The notes: generated from the sequence alone by a model not told the origin. A stretch of DNA of 64,000 bases from Bacteroidaceae bacterium (GCA_017965425.1 JAGCPY010000040.1:1-64000); one strand, 5' to 3'. Counted from the stretch's first letter, positions 18,138 through 26,378 are shown. Made by a program: numbers and translations.

Positions 18138-18482
18138 ATGCCAAGATCAGTTAATCACGTTGCTTCACGTGCAAAGAGAAAGAGAATCCTGAAGCTCACC
18201 CGCGGCTACTTTGGTGCCCGCAAAAACGTCTGGACCGTAGCCAAGAACACTTGGGAGAAAGGTCTGACCTACGCATACCGCGACCGCAAGAACAAGAAGC
18301 GCAGCTTCCGTGCCCTGTGGATCCAGCGTATCAATGCAGCTGCCCGCATGGAAGGCATGTCTTACAGCCAGTTGATGGGTGCTCTGCACAAAGCAGGTGT
18401 CGAAATCAACCGTAAGGTGCTTGCCGACCTGGCCGTGAACCACTACGATGCGTTCCAAGCCATCGTCGCCAAGGTGAAGTAA
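18138..18482 (+). CDS. rplT: 50S ribosomal protein L20
   Basis: This 114-aa large-subunit assembly protein has the typical start [20 protein letters not shown] and the core [20 protein letters not shown]20 binds 23S rRNA early in assembly and in other bacteria represses its own operon; no leader pseudoknot could be assigned here by eye. It is the last gene of the cluster and is followed by a strong terminator. Confidence 0.97.
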   Translation: MPRSVNHVASRAKRKRILKLTRGYFGARKNVWTVAKNTWEKGLTYAYRDRKNKKRSFRALWIQRINAAARMEGMSYSQLMGALHKAGVEINRKVLADLAVNHYDAFQAIVAKVK

Positions 18483-18513
18483 GGTTTTTCCTTGAACAGA
18501 AAACTGACAGAAT

Positions 18514-18555
18514 GAAGGAGCCGTTCCCCTAACGAGGGTGGCTCCTTCACTTTTT
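18514..18555 (+). terminator. Rho-independent terminator of the infC-rpmI-rplT operon
   Basis: GAAGGAGCC (18514-18522) pairs with GGCTCCTTC (18540-18548) and TTTTT follows at 18551-18555. Confidence 0.85.
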
Positions 18556-18596
18556 AGGTCAAAAGATGGTTTGTCTGCGTTTTTTCCATGACTTTC

Positions 18597-18628
18597 TTTG
18601 TCTGTTCCCTAAAAAAGGACTAACTTTG
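18597..18628 (+). promoter_or_regulatory. Promoter of the methylmalonyl-CoA epimerase gene
   Basis: TTTG at 18597-18600 and TAACTTTG at 18621-18628 are exactly 20 bases apart. This is the cleanest Bacteroidota -33/-7 pair in the window. Confidence 0.7.
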
Positions 18629-18667
18629 CAGACAGAAACCTAACTCCATTATTTAAATTATACGATT

Positions 18668-19081
18668 ATGAAGATTTCCAAAATCGAACATTTGGGCATT
18701 GCCGTTCAGAGTATTGACGAAGTGCTGCCCTATTTTGAGAACGTTTTAGGTCTGAAGTGCTACAAGACCGAGGTTGTTGAAGACCAGAAGGTGAAGACAG
18801 CTTTCCTTCAGGTTGGCGAGGTGAAGCTGGAACTGTTGGAACCGACATGCCCCGAGAGCACCATCCAAAAGTGGCTCGACAAGGGCAATAAGGGCATCCA
18901 TCACATGGCTTTCTGCATTGAGGATGGTGTGGCCAATGCTCTGGCAGAGGTCAGTGAAAAGGGCATCCGCCTCATCGACGAAGCTCCTCGCAAGGGTGCT
19001 GACGGGTTGCAGATTGCTTTCCTGCACCCGAAATCGACTGTGGGCATTCTCACCGAACTTTGCGAAGACCCCAATAAGTAA
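18668..19081 (+). CDS. mce: Methylmalonyl-CoA epimerase
   Basis: This 137-aa glyoxalase-fold (VOC) enzyme interconverts the S and R forms of methylmalonyl-CoA in the succinate-propionate pathway. HLGIAVQSIDEVLPYFENVLG at the start, VKLELLEP, GIHHMAFCIED and the C-terminal GILTELCE match the epimerase family; His12, Glu50 region, His86 region and the final Glu would be the metal ligands. It is a single-gene transcript with its own promoter and a strong terminator. The mutase and decarboxylase of the pathway are not in the window. Confidence 0.92.
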   Translation: MKISKIEHLGIAVQSIDEVLPYFENVLGLKCYKTEVVEDQKVKTAFLQVGEVKLELLEPTCPESTIQKWLDKGNKGIHHMAFCIEDGVANALAEVSEKGIRLIDEAPRKGADGLQIAFLHPKSTVGILTELCEDPNK

Positions 19082-19139
19082 TCGTATCAAAGCCATTTCT
19101 TAGAGGCAGCCATTCATCCTGCCTTTTCACTGAAAGCAT

Positions 19140-19173
19140 CAACCCCGGAAACCAAATGCGGTTTCCGGGGTTG
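19140..19173. terminator. Strong hairpin between mce and rng, probable bidirectional terminator
   Basis: A perfect 14-bp stem (CAACCCCGGAAACC at 19140-19153 with its complement at 19160-19173) closes a 6-base loop between two converging genes. The flanking T tracts are weak. Confidence 0.65.
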
Positions 19174-19247
19174 ATGTCTTAGTCAGTGTCTTATGGGACA
19201 GGGTCTTGCCATGAGGGCTTTTCCTGTTACCTTGACAGGACGTTCGT

Positions 19248-20822
19248 TCAATTCATGTCAGCTTCGCTCTTCATGTCGATTTCCTCTCCGTTTGTTGTGT
19301 AGAACTCATATTGGAGGAAGGCGAGCCGTTGACTTGGAATGATGCGTACTCCAAAACCATAGCGCATCTGCCAACGGCGTTTGAGCGAGAGTAAGCCTTG
19401 GTTGATGTAGGCAGCAACGTAGGGATGTACGTGCAAGACAAAGGCTTTGATGTTCAGCTGATTGACAATCTGGTCGATCTTCTGTTCCAGGACGTCGGTA
19501 AACAAGAAGCTGGACTTGATGGTGCCTTTACCCATGCAGGTGGGGCAGGTTTCGTCAACGTGTACTTCCATGACGGGTCTCGTGCGTTGGCGTGTAATCT
19601 GCATGAGACCGAACTTAGAGAGTGGCAGGATGTTGTGTCGTGCGCGATCTCGTTTCATGTTCTCGCACATGCGTTCGTAAAGAGTCTGTCTGTCTTCTGC
19701 GAGGTTCATGTCGATGAAATCAACGACGATGATTCCTCCCATGTCTCTCAGCCTAAGCTGTCTGGCCAGTTCGTCAGCGGCTCCGAGGTTGACCTCCAGC
19801 GCATTAGCTTCTTGCCCGTCGGGGTTTTTTGTTCGGTTTCCGCTGTTGACGTCAACGACGTGCAATGCTTCTGTGTGTTCGATGATGAGGTAGGCACCGT
19901 GCTTGTAGCTGACGGTCTTTCCGAAAGAAGTCTTGATTTGCCTTGTGATGTCGAAGTTGTCGAAGATGGGCAACTTGCCCTTGTATAGCTTGACAATCTC
20001 TTGCATTTCCGGGGCAATGAGCTTGACGTAATCCTTAACCTCGTCAAAGATTTGCGGGTCGTTGATGTAGATGTTTTCGTAAGTTGGGTTGAAGAGGTCT
20101 CTTAGCAGTGCGACTGTTCGGCTTGTTTCCTCGTAGCACAAGGCCGGAAGATCCTTTGCCTGTTGTGCTTTGCGTATGGTGTCGTCCCATCGTTTGAGCA
20201 GGAGCATCAGTTCCTGATCCAGTTCCTGTACGCGCTTTCCTTCGGCCACGGTTCTTACGATGACTCCGAAGTTCTTTGGCTTGATGCTCTGAATAATTTG
20301 CTTGAGCCTTGCCCGTTCGGCGTTGGATTTGATTTTGGAGCTGACGTGTACTTTGTCTGTAAATGGGACGAGGACGAGGAATCGTCCAGGGAATGTAATC
20401 TCACATGTGAGGCGTGGACCTTTGGTGGAGATGGGTTCTTTGACAATCTGCACGAGGACTTCTTGTCCGAGCTGTAGTGTGTTCTGCACGCTGCCTTCCT
20501 TTGGAAGTTCCGGCTGTATGCTGGCCTTCTCCATGGGGAAGACATGCTTTTTGTCGTTGGTTACCTGCTTGAGGTATTTGTTGAATGAATTGAACTGCGG
20601 TCCCAGATCCAGGTAATGCAGGAATGCATCTCGCTCATGGCCTACGTTGACGAAACATGCGTTCAAGCCCGGCATGAGCTTACGCACTCGCGCATAATAG
20701 ATGTTGCCCACGTTGAAACTTGCCGTCTGTTGCTCTTCTTGGTATTCCACGAGTCGCTTGTCCTCGGTGAGGGCGATGGCAATTTTCTTAGGCTGTACAT
20801 CTACGATTACTTCACAGGTCAT
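19248..20822 (-). CDS. rng: Ribonuclease G/E family endoribonuclease
   Basis: This 524-aa RNase G/E enzyme processes rRNA and mRNA. It opens with the Bacteroidota-type MTCEVIVDVQPKKIAIAL, then an S1 RNA-binding domain (about 35-130, NIYYARVRKLMPGLNACFVNVG), and the catalytic core with the metal-binding Asp motifs DVNSGNRTK and GGIIVVDFIDM. A zinc-link-like CPTCMGKG comes after residue 400. It lacks the long C-terminal degradosome scaffold of E. coli RNase E. The start at 20822 is chosen because the upstream 26 codons are unlike the family and lie in a structured leader. It is the last gene after hup and a 29-aa protein on the same strand. Confidence 0.94.
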   Translation of the reverse strand: MTCEVIVDVQPKKIAIALTEDKRLVEYQEEQQTASFNVGNIYYARVRKLMPGLNACFVNVGHERDAFLHYLDLGPQFNSFNKYLKQVTNDKKHVFPMEKASIQPELPKEGSVQNTLQLGQEVLVQIVKEPISTKGPRLTCEITFPGRFLVLVPFTDKVHVSSKIKSNAERARLKQIIQSIKPKNFGVIVRTVAEGKRVQELDQELMLLLKRWDDTIRKAQQAKDLPALCYEETSRTVALLRDLFNPTYENIYINDPQIFDEVKDYVKLIAPEMQEIVKLYKGKLPIFDNFDITRQIKTSFGKTVSYKHGAYLIIEHTEALHVVDVNSGNRTKNPDGQEANALEVNLGAADELARQLRLRDMGGIIVVDFIDMNLAEDRQTLYERMCENMKRDRARHNILPLSKFGLMQITRQRTRPVMEVHVDETCPTCMGKGTIKSSFLFTDVLEQKIDQIVNQLNIKAFVLHVHPYVAAYINQGLLSLKRRWQMRYGFGVRIIPSQRLAFLQYEFYTTNGEEIDMKSEADMN

Positions 20823-20877
20823 GTTGATGTTGGTAGGATTGTGGGAGCTTTCGTTGTGGTTTTGATTTAGTAAACAA

Positions 20878-20918
20878 GGAACAAACAGCGTCCCGAGCAA
20901 GGGCGGACTGTTTGTTCC
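20878..20918 (-). promoter_or_regulatory. Long hairpin in the rng leader
   Basis: GGAACAAACAG (20878-20888) is perfectly complementary to CTGTTTGTTCC (20908-20918), with further GC pairing inside. On the minus strand it stands 55 bases before the rng start and 50 bases after the stop of the 29-aa gene. It could be an attenuator or an RNase G autoregulation site. The T tract is too poor to call it a simple terminator. Confidence 0.55.
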
Positions 20919-20967
20919 TCGTTGTGACTCACGAAGTCTGAGAGACGTCGAGTCAACAGAGCATTAT

Positions 20968-21057
20968 TTATTTGCTCTTATGTCTGTTCTTTCTCAGTCT
21001 CTTCTTGCGCTTGTGAGTTGACATCTTGTGTCTTTTCTTTTTCTTTCCGCTTGGCAT
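20968..21057 (-). CDS. 29-aa basic AURKAIP1/COX24 (mS38-like) ribosome-associated protein
   Basis: This tiny protein reads MPSGKKKKRHK, then MSTHKRKKRLRKNRHKSK. Lys, Arg and His make up most of it. The RKKRLRKNRHK end is the hallmark of the COX24/AURKAIP1 C-terminal domain, known from the mitochondrial ribosomal protein mS38 and widely present as a very short protein in Bacteroidota. It very likely binds rRNA in the ribosome. It sits between hup and rng on the same strand and would be missed by gene callers with a length cut-off. Identification rests on the motif only. Confidence 0.82.
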   Translation of the reverse strand: MPSGKKKKRHKMSTHKRKKRLRKNRHKSK

Positions 21058-21120
21058 AATGTTCTTTAATTATGGGTTAAATAAATGAAAGATGTACGTT
21101 GTAAAGTCTGAGTAGTCTTT

Positions 21121-21399
21121 TTATTCACCTTTGATGGCATCGAAGAACACCTTTGCGGGCTTGAAGGCGGGAATGTTGTGCTCGGGAATAATCATCGTTG
21201 TGTTCTGCGTGATATTACGAGCGGTCTTCTGTGCACGCTTCTTGAGGATGAAGCTGCCGAACCCACGCAGGTAAACGTTTTCTTCGCTGGCCAGTGCACC
21301 TTTCACTTGTTCCATGAATGCCTCAACAACGGTGAGGGTAGTGGTTTTGTCAATGCCGGTTTCTTTAGAGATGTAACCGACGATGTCTGCTTTTGTCAT
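21121..21399 (-). CDS. hup: HU-family DNA-binding protein
   Basis: This 92-aa histone-like protein bends and compacts DNA as a dimer. MTKADIVGYISKETGIDKTT, GFGSFILKKRAQKTARN and the arm-tip PEHNIPAFKPAKVF (Pro intercalation region) match HU. I start at 21399, because the longer frame begins inside the promoter. It has its own -7 box and leads the transcript hup, 29-aa protein, rng. Confidence 0.94.
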   Translation of the reverse strand: MTKADIVGYISKETGIDKTTTLTVVEAFMEQVKGALASEENVYLRGFGSFILKKRAQKTARNITQNTTMIIPEHNIPAFKPAKVFFDAIKGE

Positions 21400-21455
21400 C
21401 TTGTTTTTTTGTTTATGATTAGTAAATAAAATACCTAAAATTCGTTTTTGGCTTG

Positions 21456-21463
21456 CAAATGTA
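21456..21463 (-). promoter_or_regulatory. -7 promoter box of hup
   Basis: On the minus strand the sequence is TACATTTG, about 57 bases before the hup start. It faces away from the mutY promoter box at 21558. Confidence 0.5.
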
Positions 21464-21557
21464 CGAACTTTCAAGCGGTTATGAAAATCTTTTTACGCTT
21501 TTTTGTGAAAAAAGTGGTTTCTTTTCGTGTTTTATGTCGAAAGTGGCTCAAAATTCG

Positions 21558-21565
21558 TACCTTTG
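21558..21565 (+). promoter_or_regulatory. -7 promoter box of mutY
   Basis: TACCTTTG ends only 4 bases before the mutY ATG, so the transcript would be leaderless or almost so. Confidence 0.55.
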
Positions 21566-21569
21566 TGGC

Positions 21570-22571
21570 ATGAATTTGTCTTTTACTCACACATTATTGG
21601 CGTGGTACGAACGCAATGGACGCGAGCTGCCTTGGCGTGGCACTTCTGATCCTTATCCTATCTGGTTGAGCGAGATAATCCTTCAACAGACGAGGGTCGA
21701 ACAGGGCCGTGCCTATTGGCATCGTTTCATACATCGCTTCCCGCACGTGGAGGATTTGGCATCTGCGTCTGAGGACGAGGTGATGCGTTTGTGGCAGGGC
21801 CTTGGCTACTACAGCCGTGCTCGTAATCTTCATGCTGCGGCTCGCCAGATTGTCGCAATGGGTGGTTTTCCCCAGACCCTCGAGGGCATTCGTTCGCTCC
21901 GTGGCATTGGCGACTACACGGCTGCTGCCGTGGGCTCCATCGCCTTCGGGTTGCCAGTGGCGGTGGTGGATGGCAATGTCTATCGCGTGCTGTCACGCCA
22001 CTTCGGCATCCCGACGCCCATCAATACGACCGAGGGCAAGCGCGCGTTCACGGCGTTGGCTCAGGAGCTGTTGCCTGCGGACAAGCCGTCGGCTTTCAAT
22101 CAGGCCATGATGGATTTCGGTGCCACGCAGTGTACGCCGCAGTCGCCGCGTTGTCTGCTTTGCCCGTTGGCCGAGACGTGTGTGGCGTTGCGTGAGGGTC
22201 GGGTGGACGAGCTGCCCGTAAAGCTCAGGAAGACAAAGGTGCAGACGCGCCGCCTGGTTTATATATATATAAGGTATAAAGGGCAGACGGCCATTCGCCG
22301 CCGCGGTGCAGGCGACATCTGGCAGGGCTTGTGGGAACCCGTGCTGGTGGGTGAGGACGATGCCTTGCTGTCGGGAGCCTTGCTGCTGGCGAAGGATGTG
22401 CGTCACGTGCTGACCCATCGCATCCTTCTTGCCGACTTCTATCTGTTGGAGCCGATGTCCCGTCCTGTGCTGCCGGATGGTTATGTCTGGATAGACGAGG
22501 CCGACCTCGACCGCTATGGAAAGCCGCGCCTTGTTGAGAAAATGCTCGAACGTGTACACATGAGTGCATGA
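21570..22571 (+). CDS. mutY: A/G-specific adenine glycosylase
   Basis: This 333-aa base-excision repair enzyme removes A mispaired with 8-oxoG. The start MNLSFTHTLLAWYERNGRELPWRGT and EIILQQTRVEQ are family hallmarks. The helix-hairpin-helix (LRGIGDYTAAAVGSIAFG) and catalytic Asp (VVDGNVYRVLSR) follow. The [4Fe-4S] ligands are Cys-x6-Cys-x2-Cys-x5-Cys (CTPQSPRCLLCPLAETC). A NUDIX-like C-terminal domain recognises 8-oxoG. The last codons (ERVHMSA) are encoded by a GTGTACAC-type repeat, so the C-terminus may have been altered by it. It converges with gldE-ssb. Confidence 0.95.
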   Translation: MNLSFTHTLLAWYERNGRELPWRGTSDPYPIWLSEIILQQTRVEQGRAYWHRFIHRFPHVEDLASASEDEVMRLWQGLGYYSRARNLHAAARQIVAMGGFPQTLEGIRSLRGIGDYTAAAVGSIAFGLPVAVVDGNVYRVLSRHFGIPTPINTTEGKRAFTALAQELLPADKPSAFNQAMMDFGATQCTPQSPRCLLCPLAETCVALREGRVDELPVKLRKTKVQTRRLVYIYIRYKGQTAIRRRGAGDIWQGLWEPVLVGEDDALLSGALLLAKDVRHVLTHRILLADFYLLEPMSRPVLPDGYVWIDEADLDRYGKPRLVEKMLERVHMSA

Positions 22572-22652
22572 ACGTATATACAAGAAGCCCGACACGTATA
22601 TACGTTTTTGCGTTTACGTCTATACGTGTCGGGCGAAATGTCTATACGTGTG
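22548..22652. repeat. Palindromic repeat block A3 (ACGTATATACGT variant)
   Basis: Five cores lie between and partly inside converging genes: GAACGTGTACAC (inside the mutY end), GAACGTATATAC, GACACGTATATACGT, TTACGTCTATACGTG and TCTATACGTG. The central bases have changed from GTAC to TATA, but arms and spacing match the other blocks. The gldE stop is 14 bases beyond. Confidence 0.8.
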
Positions 22653-22665
22653 AGGAAGGTCGTCT

Positions 22666-23988
22666 TTATGCGGCTTTTCCGACGATGACTTTGATTTTGA
22701 CGATGCGGCGTTCGTCCATTTCCATGACTTCAAACGTGAAGCGGTCGTGCTGTATGCGCTCGTGCTCCTGCGGGAACTCACCTTTGATTTCCAGGAGGAG
22801 GCCAGCCAGGGTGTCGGCGTCTCCTGCTACGTCGTCGAGCGCATCGTCTGGCAGTTGCATGATGCGTCGGAAGTCGGTGAGCAAGGTCTTTGCCTCGAAG
22901 ACGTAAGTGTTCTGGTTCAGCCGCGTGTAGGGGCGCTCTTCTTCGTCATACTCGTCATTGATTTCACCGACAATCTCCTCGATGATGTCCTCCATTGTCA
23001 CGAGTCCGCTGGTTCCGCCGAATTCATCGACGACGATGGCGATGTGCACTTTCTGGGCCTGGAAGTCGCGCAAGAGGTCGTCTATCATCTTCGTCTCAGG
23101 CACGAACGTGGCCGGGCGTACGAGTGTCTGCCATCGGAAGTTCGCGGGTTTGGAGAGGTGAGGAAGCAAGTCCTTGATGTAGAGAATGCCTGTAATGTGG
23201 TCTTCGCTTCCGCTGTAAACAGGGATGCGGGAGTAGTTGTTCTCGACGATGCACTGTAGCACTTCCGGGAACGGTGTCTTGACGTCCAGGTCCACCATAT
23301 CGACGCGCGGTGTCATCACTTCACGCGCCATCTCGCCACCGAAACGGATGATTCCTTTCAGCATCTGCTGCTCACCGGCGATTTCCTTTTCGTCGGTCAG
23401 TTCGAGGGCTTGTTCGAGGTCGTCAACCGACAGCTGTTGCGGTGTCTGCTGCAATACGTTGGTGATTTTTCCCGATTTCATGAGCAGCGAACTGACTGGC
23501 CACCAGATTTTCATGAGGAATCCGTAGGCGGGCGAGCAGAAACGCGTCATGCGCAACGGGTTCTGTGCAGCAGCCACTTTGGGCATGACCTCGCCGAAGA
23601 GAAGGAGCAGGAAGGTCAGCACGACGGTCATCAGAAGAAACTCGAGCCATGTGTTCGTGCCGAAATCCACGGTTTCGTGGAAGAAATAGGCCAGCAACAT
23701 GATGATGGCCACGTTGATGAAGTTGTTGCAGCAGAGGATGGTTGCCAGCAGCCGCTCAGACGCTTCGAGCTGTTGGAGGATGCGGCGGTCGGTGTTGGTG
23801 CGGCGAACCTCCAGCTCGTTCATGTCTGTTGGCGTGAGCGAGAAGAAAGCGATTTCGCTGCCGCTGACGAAAGCCGAACAGAAGAGCAGGAGAATGGCCA
23901 GGCCTAAAGCAACATAGGCCCCCGTTGTGGGAGCCATGAAGGTGATGCCGGAAAAGAGAGCCGTCAGGCCCGACAGATAATCATCCAT
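22666..23988 (-). CDS. gldE: GldE-like CNNM/CBS/CorC_HlyC membrane protein
   Basis: This is a 440-aa inner-membrane protein. Residues about 20-190 form a CNNM (DUF21) domain (LLLFCSAFVSGSEIAFFSLTPTD, FGEVMPKVAAAQNP). Two CBS domains follow (about 215-340, REVMTPRVDMVDL and VHIAIVVDEFGGTSGLVTMED) and then a CorC_HlyC C-terminal domain. Bacteroidota homologues are called GldE, found by its effect on gliding in Flavobacterium, but many non-gliding species keep the gene, so metal ion transport or sensing is as likely. The start overlaps the end of ssb by 8 bases, so the two are translated from one message. gldD is not next to it. Confidence 0.88.
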   Translation of the reverse strand: MDDYLSGLTALFSGITFMAPTTGAYVALGLAILLLFCSAFVSGSEIAFFSLTPTDMNELEVRRTNTDRRILQQLEASERLLATILCCNNFINVAIIMLLAYFFHETVDFGTNTWLEFLLMTVVLTFLLLLFGEVMPKVAAAQNPLRMTRFCSPAYGFLMKIWWPVSSLLMKSGKITNVLQQTPQQLSVDDLEQALELTDEKEIAGEQQMLKGIIRFGGEMAREVMTPRVDMVDLDVKTPFPEVLQCIVENNYSRIPVYSGSEDHITGILYIKDLLPHLSKPANFRWQTLVRPATFVPETKMIDDLLRDFQAQKVHIAIVVDEFGGTSGLVTMEDIIEEIVGEINDEYDEEERPYTRLNQNTYVFEAKTLLTDFRRIMQLPDDALDDVAGDADTLAGLLLEIKGEFPQEHERIQHDRFTFEVMEMDERRIVKIKVIVGKAA

Positions 23989-24340
23989 TCGTGTTTGTGT
24001 CTTTCTTCGAGCCGAAGAGCTTCAGGTCGTCGGCCCATATTTCTGTGATGTAGCGAGTGATTCCTTGTTTGTCCTCGTAGGTACGGCTCTGTATCTTGCC
24101 TTCGACATAGATGAAGTCGCCCGTGTGCACGTATTTCTCTACGGTTTCAGCGAGCTTTCTCCAGAGCACGACGTTGTGCCATTCGGTGCGGTCGGGCACT
24201 TGCGTACCGTTGGGTAGGGTATAGCCTCGTTCGGTGGTGGCCAGCCGCACTTGTGCGACGGCGACCCCCTGGTCAACATAGCGCACTTCGGGTTCCTTGC
24301 CTACGTGTCCCAGGAGGATGACTTTATTGATGGATGGCAT
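23981..24340 (-). CDS. ssb: Single-stranded DNA-binding protein, short form
   Basis: This 119-aa OB-fold protein coats single-stranded DNA. MPSINKVILLGHVGKEPEVRY and the WHNVVLWRKLAETVEKYV and YVEGKIQSRTYEDKQG stretches are SSB hallmarks. The chain ends at KLFGSKKDTNTNG and lacks the flexible linker and acidic DDxPF tip that recruits partner proteins in most bacterial SSBs. I start at 24340; the longer frame begins in the promoter. It is co-transcribed with gldE through an 8-base overlap. Whether another full-length ssb exists elsewhere cannot be seen here. Confidence 0.92.
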   Translation of the reverse strand: MPSINKVILLGHVGKEPEVRYVDQGVAVAQVRLATTERGYTLPNGTQVPDRTEWHNVVLWRKLAETVEKYVHTGDFIYVEGKIQSRTYEDKQGITRYITEIWADDLKLFGSKKDTNTNG

Positions 24341-24382
24341 GTCAGTGAAGTGTAAAGAACAAAGAGTTCGCGTTTGAGCGGG

Positions 24383-24390
24383 CAAAGTTA
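24383..24390 (-). promoter_or_regulatory. -7 promoter box of ssb-gldE
   Basis: On the minus strand the sequence is TAACTTTG, about 43 bases before the ssb start, with a possible TTG 18 bases further upstream. Confidence 0.5.
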
Positions 24391-24473
24391 CACATTATTT
24401 GCGAACTGCAAGCATGGGGAGGCGATTATTTTGTCTTTTTTGTGCTTTCCAGCCAAAATAAGTGGCTTTTCCC

Positions 24474-24504
24474 TTGTCGGTGCGTGACCTTCTGACTACC
24501 TTTG
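24474..24504 (+). promoter_or_regulatory. Promoter of the Na/phosphate symporter gene
   Basis: TTG (24474-24476) and TACCTTTG (24497-24504) are separated by 20 bases. The leader is about 62 bases. Confidence 0.6.
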
Positions 24505-24572
24505 TGCACATGCTAGAGTCATGTCTCTGGTCATCATTGAGCAATCATCAATAACAAATCATTATTTTTCCC

Positions 24573-26324
24573 ATGTCTATTTGGATTATCTTCAAGCTCC
24601 TCGGCTCGCTAGCCCTGCTCATGTTCGGTATGAAGACCATGAGTGAAGCCCTTCAGAAGATGGCTGGTCCTCAGTTGCGTCACGTCCTTGGTGCCATGAC
24701 CACCAATCGCTTCACGGGCGTGCTGACGGGTATGTTGGTGACGGCTTCTGTCCAGTCTTCCACGGCAACCACCGTGATGACCGTGTCGTTCGTGAACGCG
24801 GGCCTGCTGACGTTGGCGCAGGCCATCTCTGTTATTATGGGAGCGAACATTGGCACCACGCTGACGGCGTGGATCATGTCTGCGGGTATGTCGTTCGACA
24901 TAACCAGTGCCGTCTATCCTGCGTTCTTCATCGGTATTATCCTGATATACCTGAAGAAATATCGCTATATCGGCGATTTCCTCTTCGGCCTCTCCTTCCT
25001 TCTGCTCGGTCTTGGCACCTTGCGCGCCACGGGCATGGAGATGCGTCTGGGAGAGAACCAGGCTCTTCTTGATTTCTTTTCCTCGTTCGACCCCACGGCT
25101 TTCTCGACGACGATCTTCTTTCTGATATTGGGCGGCATCATGACGTTCTGCGTTCAGTCGTCGGCAGCCGTGATGGCCATCACGATGATTCTTTGCTCCA
25201 GCGGTGCCCTGCCTATCTATCAGGGTATTGCGTTGGTGATGGGTGAGAACATCGGAACCACCATTACTTCCAACCTGGCGGCTCTCTCGGCCAATACGCA
25301 GGCTCGTCGGGCCGCGCTCTCCCACATGTTCTTCAACCTCTTTGGCGTCATCTGGATTCTGTTTGTCTTCCGCCCGTTCATCGATGCCGTCTGCGGTCTC
25401 GTGGGTTATGACGTGGTGATGACAAAGGAGAGCGTTGGCGTGGAAGCCTTTATGGCCAATGCCGCCAAGTTAAGCTTTGTCTTGGCAGCCTTCCACACCT
25501 GTTTCAATGTGGCCAACACGTTCATCCTGATATGGTTTATCCCGCAGATTGAAAGGCTTGTCTGCTGGGTCATCAAGCCCAAGAAGGTGGACGAGGAAGA
25601 AGACTTCCGTCTGCATTTCATCACCGCTGGCTTCATGAAAACCCCGGAACTCTCGGTCCTCGAGGCTCATAAGGAAATCGAGGCCTTCTCTGAACGTATG
25701 CAACGCATGTTCTCTATGGTGCGTGAATTGCTGATTCTCTCTTCCACCTCTACGGGAAAGAAAAAGAGCAATCAGGCCGAGGAGTTCAACAAACTTTTCA
25801 CGCGGATAGAGAAGTATGAGAGCATATCGGACAGCATGGAGCTGGAAATCGCCAACTATCTGGATCAGGTCTCGGATGCCCACCTGTCTGACGATACCAA
25901 GGCCAAGATTCGTTCCATGTTGCGTGAAATCTCTGAACTCGAGAGCATTGGCGACAGTTGCTACAACATGGCACGAACCATCTCACGCAAGTATCAGGGC
26001 AAGGAAGACCACTTCAACGAGCAGCAGTACCAGCATCTGCATCAGATGATGGAGCTGACCAACAACTCGCTCACGCTGATGAACAAGCTCATGTCAGGGC
26101 GCAAGGAGTCGTTCGATGTCAACCGCACGTTCAACACCGAAAACGAAATCAATAACTATCGGAACCAGCTCAAGCAACAGAACATCGTTGACGTGAACAA
26201 CCACGAATATACCTACGCCGTGGGCACCATCTACATGGATCTTGTCAACGAATGCGAGAAGTTAGGCGACTACGTCGTCAACGTCGTGGAGGCTCGCATG
26301 GGTACACGACAGCGCGAGGCTTGA
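24573..26324 (+). CDS. Na+/phosphate cotransporter family protein with PhoU domain
   Basis: This 583-aa inner-membrane protein contains the duplicated Na/Pi cotransporter repeat. VTASVQSSTATTVMTVSFVNAG (around 50-75) and MTFCVQSSAAVMAITMILCSSG (around 190-210) each hold the QSS motif of the SLC34/NptA family, and GANIGTT/GENIGTT follow each. Residues from about 350 form a soluble PhoU-like helical domain (LSVLEAHKEIEAFSERMQRMF..., ELESIGDSCYNMART). The role is sodium-driven phosphate uptake or efflux, possibly tuned by the PhoU part. It is transcribed alone and is followed by a long repeat region. Confidence 0.9.
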   Translation: MSIWIIFKLLGSLALLMFGMKTMSEALQKMAGPQLRHVLGAMTTNRFTGVLTGMLVTASVQSSTATTVMTVSFVNAGLLTLAQAISVIMGANIGTTLTAWIMSAGMSFDITSAVYPAFFIGIILIYLKKYRYIGDFLFGLSFLLLGLGTLRATGMEMRLGENQALLDFFSSFDPTAFSTTIFFLILGGIMTFCVQSSAAVMAITMILCSSGALPIYQGIALVMGENIGTTITSNLAALSANTQARRAALSHMFFNLFGVIWILFVFRPFIDAVCGLVGYDVVMTKESVGVEAFMANAAKLSFVLAAFHTCFNVANTFILIWFIPQIERLVCWVIKPKKVDEEEDFRLHFITAGFMKTPELSVLEAHKEIEAFSERMQRMFSMVRELLILSSTSTGKKKSNQAEEFNKLFTRIEKYESISDSMELEIANYLDQVSDAHLSDDTKAKIRSMLREISELESIGDSCYNMARTISRKYQGKEDHFNEQQYQHLHQMMELTNNSLTLMNKLMSGRKESFDVNRTFNTENEINNYRNQLKQQNIVDVNNHEYTYAVGTIYMDLVNECEKLGDYVVNVVEARMGTRQREA

Positions 26325-26378
26325 CCACGTGCTTGTGATGAACGGTCTCGACCTCCGAAAATCACCTTCCGCCACCCC

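Noticed and set aside
22255..22275. TATATATATA tract in mutY as a phase-variable repeat
   Set aside because: It is short, lies in a variable linker (VYIYIRYK) and the frame is intact. A similar short TATATATATA in metH suggests codon chance rather than a switch.
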